DNA of 33,652 nt. Origin: Kineosphaera sp032229625 (GTDB lineage Bacteria > Actinomycetota > Actinomycetes > Actinomycetales > Dermatophilaceae). The stretch spans positions 1-33,652 of the forward strand of contig JAVTVZ010000194.1 of the NCBI GenBank assembly GCA_032229625.1, written 5' to 3'. The stretch's first letter is position 1; every line of letters begins with the position of its first letter. Positions 31,587 to 33,652 of the stretch are shown piece by piece. The notes under the pieces are model-generated. The model was given only the letters and a program-made list of their open reading frames with translations, was not told where the DNA came from and did no database searches. The translations under genes and the position numbers were made by a program.

Positions 31587-31663
31587 GAGGCGAGCACTGA
31601 GCTGGCTCTGAGCGGGCACTGAGCTGGCTCTGAGGCGGGCACGCAGCGGGCTCGCAGCGGCGC
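31587..31663. repeat. 22-23-bp degenerate repeat after the chitosanase gene
   Basis: About three units sharing GCACTGAGCTGGCTCTGAG, starting 25 bp after the chitosanase stop. Non-coding, no stem-loop recognised within it. Confidence 0.7.
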
Positions 31664-31720
31664 CGAGCCACGGCCGGCGGGCGAATTCTGGGCGACCGGG
31701 CGACGGCCAGGCGGCGAATT

Positions 31721-31764
31721 GGCAGCGAACCGGCAGCGAACCGGCAGTGAACCGGCAGTGAACC
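31721..31764. repeat. Four 11-bp tandem repeats
   Basis: Two copies of GGCAGCGAACC then two of GGCAGTGAACC, head to tail. An 11-bp period puts each unit on about the same helical face. Too short, and without spacers, for CRISPR. Intergenic. Confidence 0.9.
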
Positions 31765-31805
31765 GGCGCACACCCGCGGGGGGGGCTTGCGACACCGGGG
31801 CGGTG

Positions 31806-31925
31806 GCGGCGAGGTGGCCGCCGGGCGACATCGCAGTGACCCGACGGCGACGTCGGGGCGTCCCGGGCCCCCGCCGCCGCGGGCTCGCGCGCGGCGGCCC
31901 CCGCCCTCCCCGGGCTTCCCCGGGG
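31806..31925. terminator. Cluster of GC hairpins in the chitosanase-reductase gap
   Basis: Three strong inverted repeats: GGCGGC / GCCGCC (31806-31823), the 9-bp GCCGCCGCG / CGCGGCGGC (31873-31898) and CCCCGG / CCGGGG (about 31906-31925). A likely transcription stop zone for the exopolysaccharide genes, although none has a T-run. No gene is recognised anywhere in 31563-32204. Confidence 0.4.
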
Positions 31926-31984
31926 GCGTCGCGACACCGCGCACGGCACCCGCAGTGGCCACGCTCACGGCCGCCGATCCACGG

Positions 31985-32034
31985 GACGCAACGATGAAGT
32001 CCGTTGCGTCTCATATGGTTTCTGGGGTGAAACC
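31985..32034. promoter_or_regulatory. Two adjacent palindromes, candidate operator/promoter of the acyl-CoA reductase gene
   Basis: First: perfect 8-bp arms GACGCAAC (31985-31992) and GTTGCGTC (32003-32010) with a 10-nt centre. Second: perfect 6-bp arms GGTTTC and GAAACC (32017-32034) with a 6-nt centre. Between them lies CATATGGT, a possible -10 (TATGGT, 32014-32019), in the only AT-richer island of this gap. The size suits a TetR- or GntR-type dimer. About 170 nt separate this from the start codon. Confidence 0.5.
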
Positions 32035-32148
32035 GCCGTCTTGGTCCGCACTTTGGCTCAAGGTGGGGCGGGGTCGGCCGAATGGGCAGGCGGATCAATG
32101 CACACGTTCGTCCTGGACGCAGCGCAGGCAACCCACCGGCCGACCACC

Positions 32149-32194
32149 GTCAGCCCCCGCACAGTCAGCCCCGCAGCAGTCAGCCCGCAGAGCA
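32149..32194. repeat. 15-bp repeat just before the reductase ribosome binding site
   Basis: Three near-identical units of GTCAGCCCCGCAGCA type (15, 15 and 16 bp), ending at the AGGAG that precedes the reductase start. Copy-number change would alter leader length but not the ribosome-site spacing. Confidence 0.8.
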
Positions 32195-32204
32195 GGAGCC
32201 TCTC

Positions 32205-33652
32205 GTGTCTCACGAGTCATCAGACATCCACGGTCTGTCCGAACCGCACATCCTGCTCACGGGGGTGACCGGCTTCGTCGGCCAGGCCGTCCTCGAGCGG
32301 CTGCTGTCCGGCAGCGACGCCCGCATCTGCCTGCTCATCCGCCCCCGCGGCGCCAAGACCGGCGCCGACCGCCTCGCCGCCCTGCTCGTCAAACCCGTCT
32401 TCGACCCGTGGCGTCGCCGCGTCGGTGACGCCCACGTCGACCGGGCAGTCGCCGAGCGCGTCACCGTCATCGAGGGCGACCTGCGCGACGTGCCGACGCT
32501 GCCCGACGACATCGACACCGTCATCCACAGCGCGTCGAGCGTGTCCTTCGACGACCCCATCGACAAGGCGTTCGCGACGAACGTCGGCGGCCCGCACGCG
32601 CTCTACACGGCGCTGGCCAGCAGCGGCGGGTCGACCGGCGACGCCCACGTCGTCCACCTGTCGACGTCCTACGTCTCCACCGGGCGCGTCGACCTCGCCC
32701 CCGAGCGCGCCGTCGAGCACGACGTCGACTGGCGCGCCGAGCTCACCGCCGCGATCGAGGCCCGCGGGCGGCTCGCCGACGGCCACACCGGGCACGCCGA
32801 GCTCACCGCCGCGCTGCGGCAGGCCGGCCGCGAACGCGCCCACGCCCTGGGCTGGACCGACGTCTACACGATGACCAAGTCGCTCGGCGAACGCGTCGCC
32901 GAGGACCTGTGGGCCGGCCAGGGGCACCGGCGGACGATCCTGCGCCCGACGATCATCGAGAGCGCGCTGCGCTACCCCTTCCCGGGGTGGATGGACGGCT
33001 TCAAGGTCGCCGACCCCCTCATCGCCGCCTACGCCCAGGGGCGGCTCCTCGGCTTCCCCGGGCAGCCCGACAGCGTCCTGGACGTCATCCCGGTCGACTT
33101 CGTCGTCAACGCCGCGCTCGCCGCGGCGCGGCGACCGGGCGACCCGGGCCGGGCCCGCTACCTGCAGGTCGGCTCCGGCACCTCCAACCCGCTGTCCCTG
33201 GCCGAGCTGCGCCACTGGGTGCAGGACTACTTCTCCTCGCACCCGTGGATCGACCGCGACGGGCGCGAAGTGCGGCCCGAGCCGTGGGAATTCAGCGACC
33301 CCGCGGCGCTGCACCGCTGGGCGTCGCGCCGCCAGCGGGCCCTGCGGGGCTCGGCGGCGCTGCTCGACGCGCTGCCCTCGCACTGGCTCTCCGGGTCGCG
33401 GCAGGCCGTGCACGACGGGCTGCGTCGCCTGTCGACGATGCGCGGCTACGTCGAGCTCTATCAGCCGTATACGTGCGCGACGACCGTCTACGACGACACC
33501 CAGACCCGCACGCTGCTCACCCAGGAGCACCACCCGCGGGACAGCTTCGACGTCACCGCCATCGACTGGCGGCGCTATCTCCTGCAGGGGCACCTGCCCG
33601 CACTCGTGGCGATCATGCAGGGCCGCTCGGGCACGCCGGCGCGTCCGGCGAC
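32205..33652 (+). CDS. Fatty acyl-CoA reductase (SDR superfamily), 3' end beyond window
   Basis: Reduces a fatty acyl thioester with NAD(P)H to aldehyde or alcohol. The visible 482 residues comprise an extended SDR (Male-sterility/NAD_binding_4 type) with LLTGVTGFVGQAVL (GxxGxxG at 20-26), HSASSVSF, HLSTSYVSTG and the active-site pair Tyr221/Lys225 (YTMTK), then RPTIIESA and IPVDFVVNA. A C-terminal FAR-type region follows (about 390-482: MRGYVELYQPYT, FDVTAIDWRRYL). The GTG start has AGGAG (32194-32198) 6 nt upstream. In many actinobacteria this type continues into a HAD-type phosphatase and a PlsC-like acyltransferase, which would lie past the window. It is separated from the chitosanase gene by 640 bp, so it is probably a different transcription unit. 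Confidence 0.85.
   Translation, partial: MSHESSDIHGLSEPHILLTGVTGFVGQAVLERLLSGSDARICLLIRPRGAKTGADRLAALLVKPVFDPWRRRVGDAHVDRAVAERVTVIEGDLRDVPTLPDDIDTVIHSASSVSFDDPIDKAFATNVGGPHALYTALASSGGSTGDAHVVHLSTSYVSTGRVDLAPERAVEHDVDWRAELTAAIEARGRLADGHTGHAELTAALRQAGRERAHALGWTDVYTMTKSLGERVAEDLWAGQGHRRTILRPTIIESALRYPFPGWMDGFKVADPLIAAYAQGRLLGFPGQPDSVLDVIPVDFVVNAALAAARRPGDPGRARYLQVGSGTSNPLSLAELRHWVQDYFSSHPWIDRDGREVRPEPWEFSDPAALHRWASRRQRALRGSAALLDALPSHWLSGSRQAVHDGLRRLSTMRGYVELYQPYTCATTVYDDTQTRTLLTQEHHPRDSFDVTAIDWRRYLLQGHLPALVAIMQGRSGTPARPA

Noticed and set aside
31721..31764. Possible CRISPR array
   Set aside because: Units are 11 bp, head to tail, without unique spacers, and no cas genes are in the window.
31483..31968. 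Minus-strand frames in the gap after the chitosanase gene
   Set aside because: Low-complexity Arg/Pro/Ser translation of tandem repeats; several frames are equally open; no ribosome binding site or domain.

Overview
This window is about 74% G+C by eye and looks like chromosomal DNA from a high-GC actinobacterium, probably of the order Micrococcales. The evidence is the conserved gene order (his cluster, SseB-type gene, infC-rpmI-rplT, rRNA methyltransferase, pheST, arg cluster, mpg, tyrS), the PriA-type HisA, frequent GTG starts, and several genes whose -10 box sits so close to the start codon that leaderless mRNAs are expected. The family and genus cannot be fixed from what is visible. Two 100-N blocks (18913-19012 and 30228-30327) are scaffold gaps.

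Layout. Positions 1-411 hold a minus-strand rRNA-operon promoter and leader running off the left edge. From 412 to 26141 every gene is on the minus strand. In transcription order they are: an S9-family oligopeptidase (ptrB); a histidine operon hisD-hisC-hisB-unknown-hisH-priA ending in an SseB-domain gene; the translation operon infC-rpmI-rplT with an rRNA methyltransferase; pheS-pheT plus a short-chain dehydrogenase; then argC-argJ-argB-argD-argR-argH, mpg and tyrS. Many junctions are 1-8 nt overlaps (ATGA, GTGA, TGATG), indicating translational coupling. argF, argG and hisF are absent.

From 26142 the direction switches to plus. After a 400-bp divergent intergenic region comes what may be a self-contained exopolysaccharide unit. 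It has a membrane protein fusing an outward-facing polysaccharide deacetylase to a family-2 glycosyltransferase (the architecture of Streptomyces MatB and a fused equivalent of PgaB/PgaC or IcaB/IcaA), a multi-span acyltransferase-3 protein overlapping it by 4 nt, and a membrane-anchored or secreted GH46 chitosanase. Together they could polymerise, partly de-N-acetylate, perhaps acylate, and trim an amino-sugar polymer. A GH46 enzyme cuts beta-1,4 glucosamine polymers, so the product may be chitosan-like rather than beta-1,6-linked PNAG. A 640-bp repeat- and hairpin-rich spacer follows, then the 5' part of a fatty acyl-CoA reductase running off the right edge.

Three patterns cut across the genes. 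(1) Short tandem repeats with 8-24 bp units occur at a dozen places, in intergenic gaps, protein tails and linkers; one of them coincides with an assembly gap. (2) hisD, ptrB and the chitosanase gene share TANNNT, exactly 7 nt, then ATG/GTG, with no ribosome binding site. (3) The gaps of the infC operon contain strong hairpins, and infC itself appears to start at ATC.
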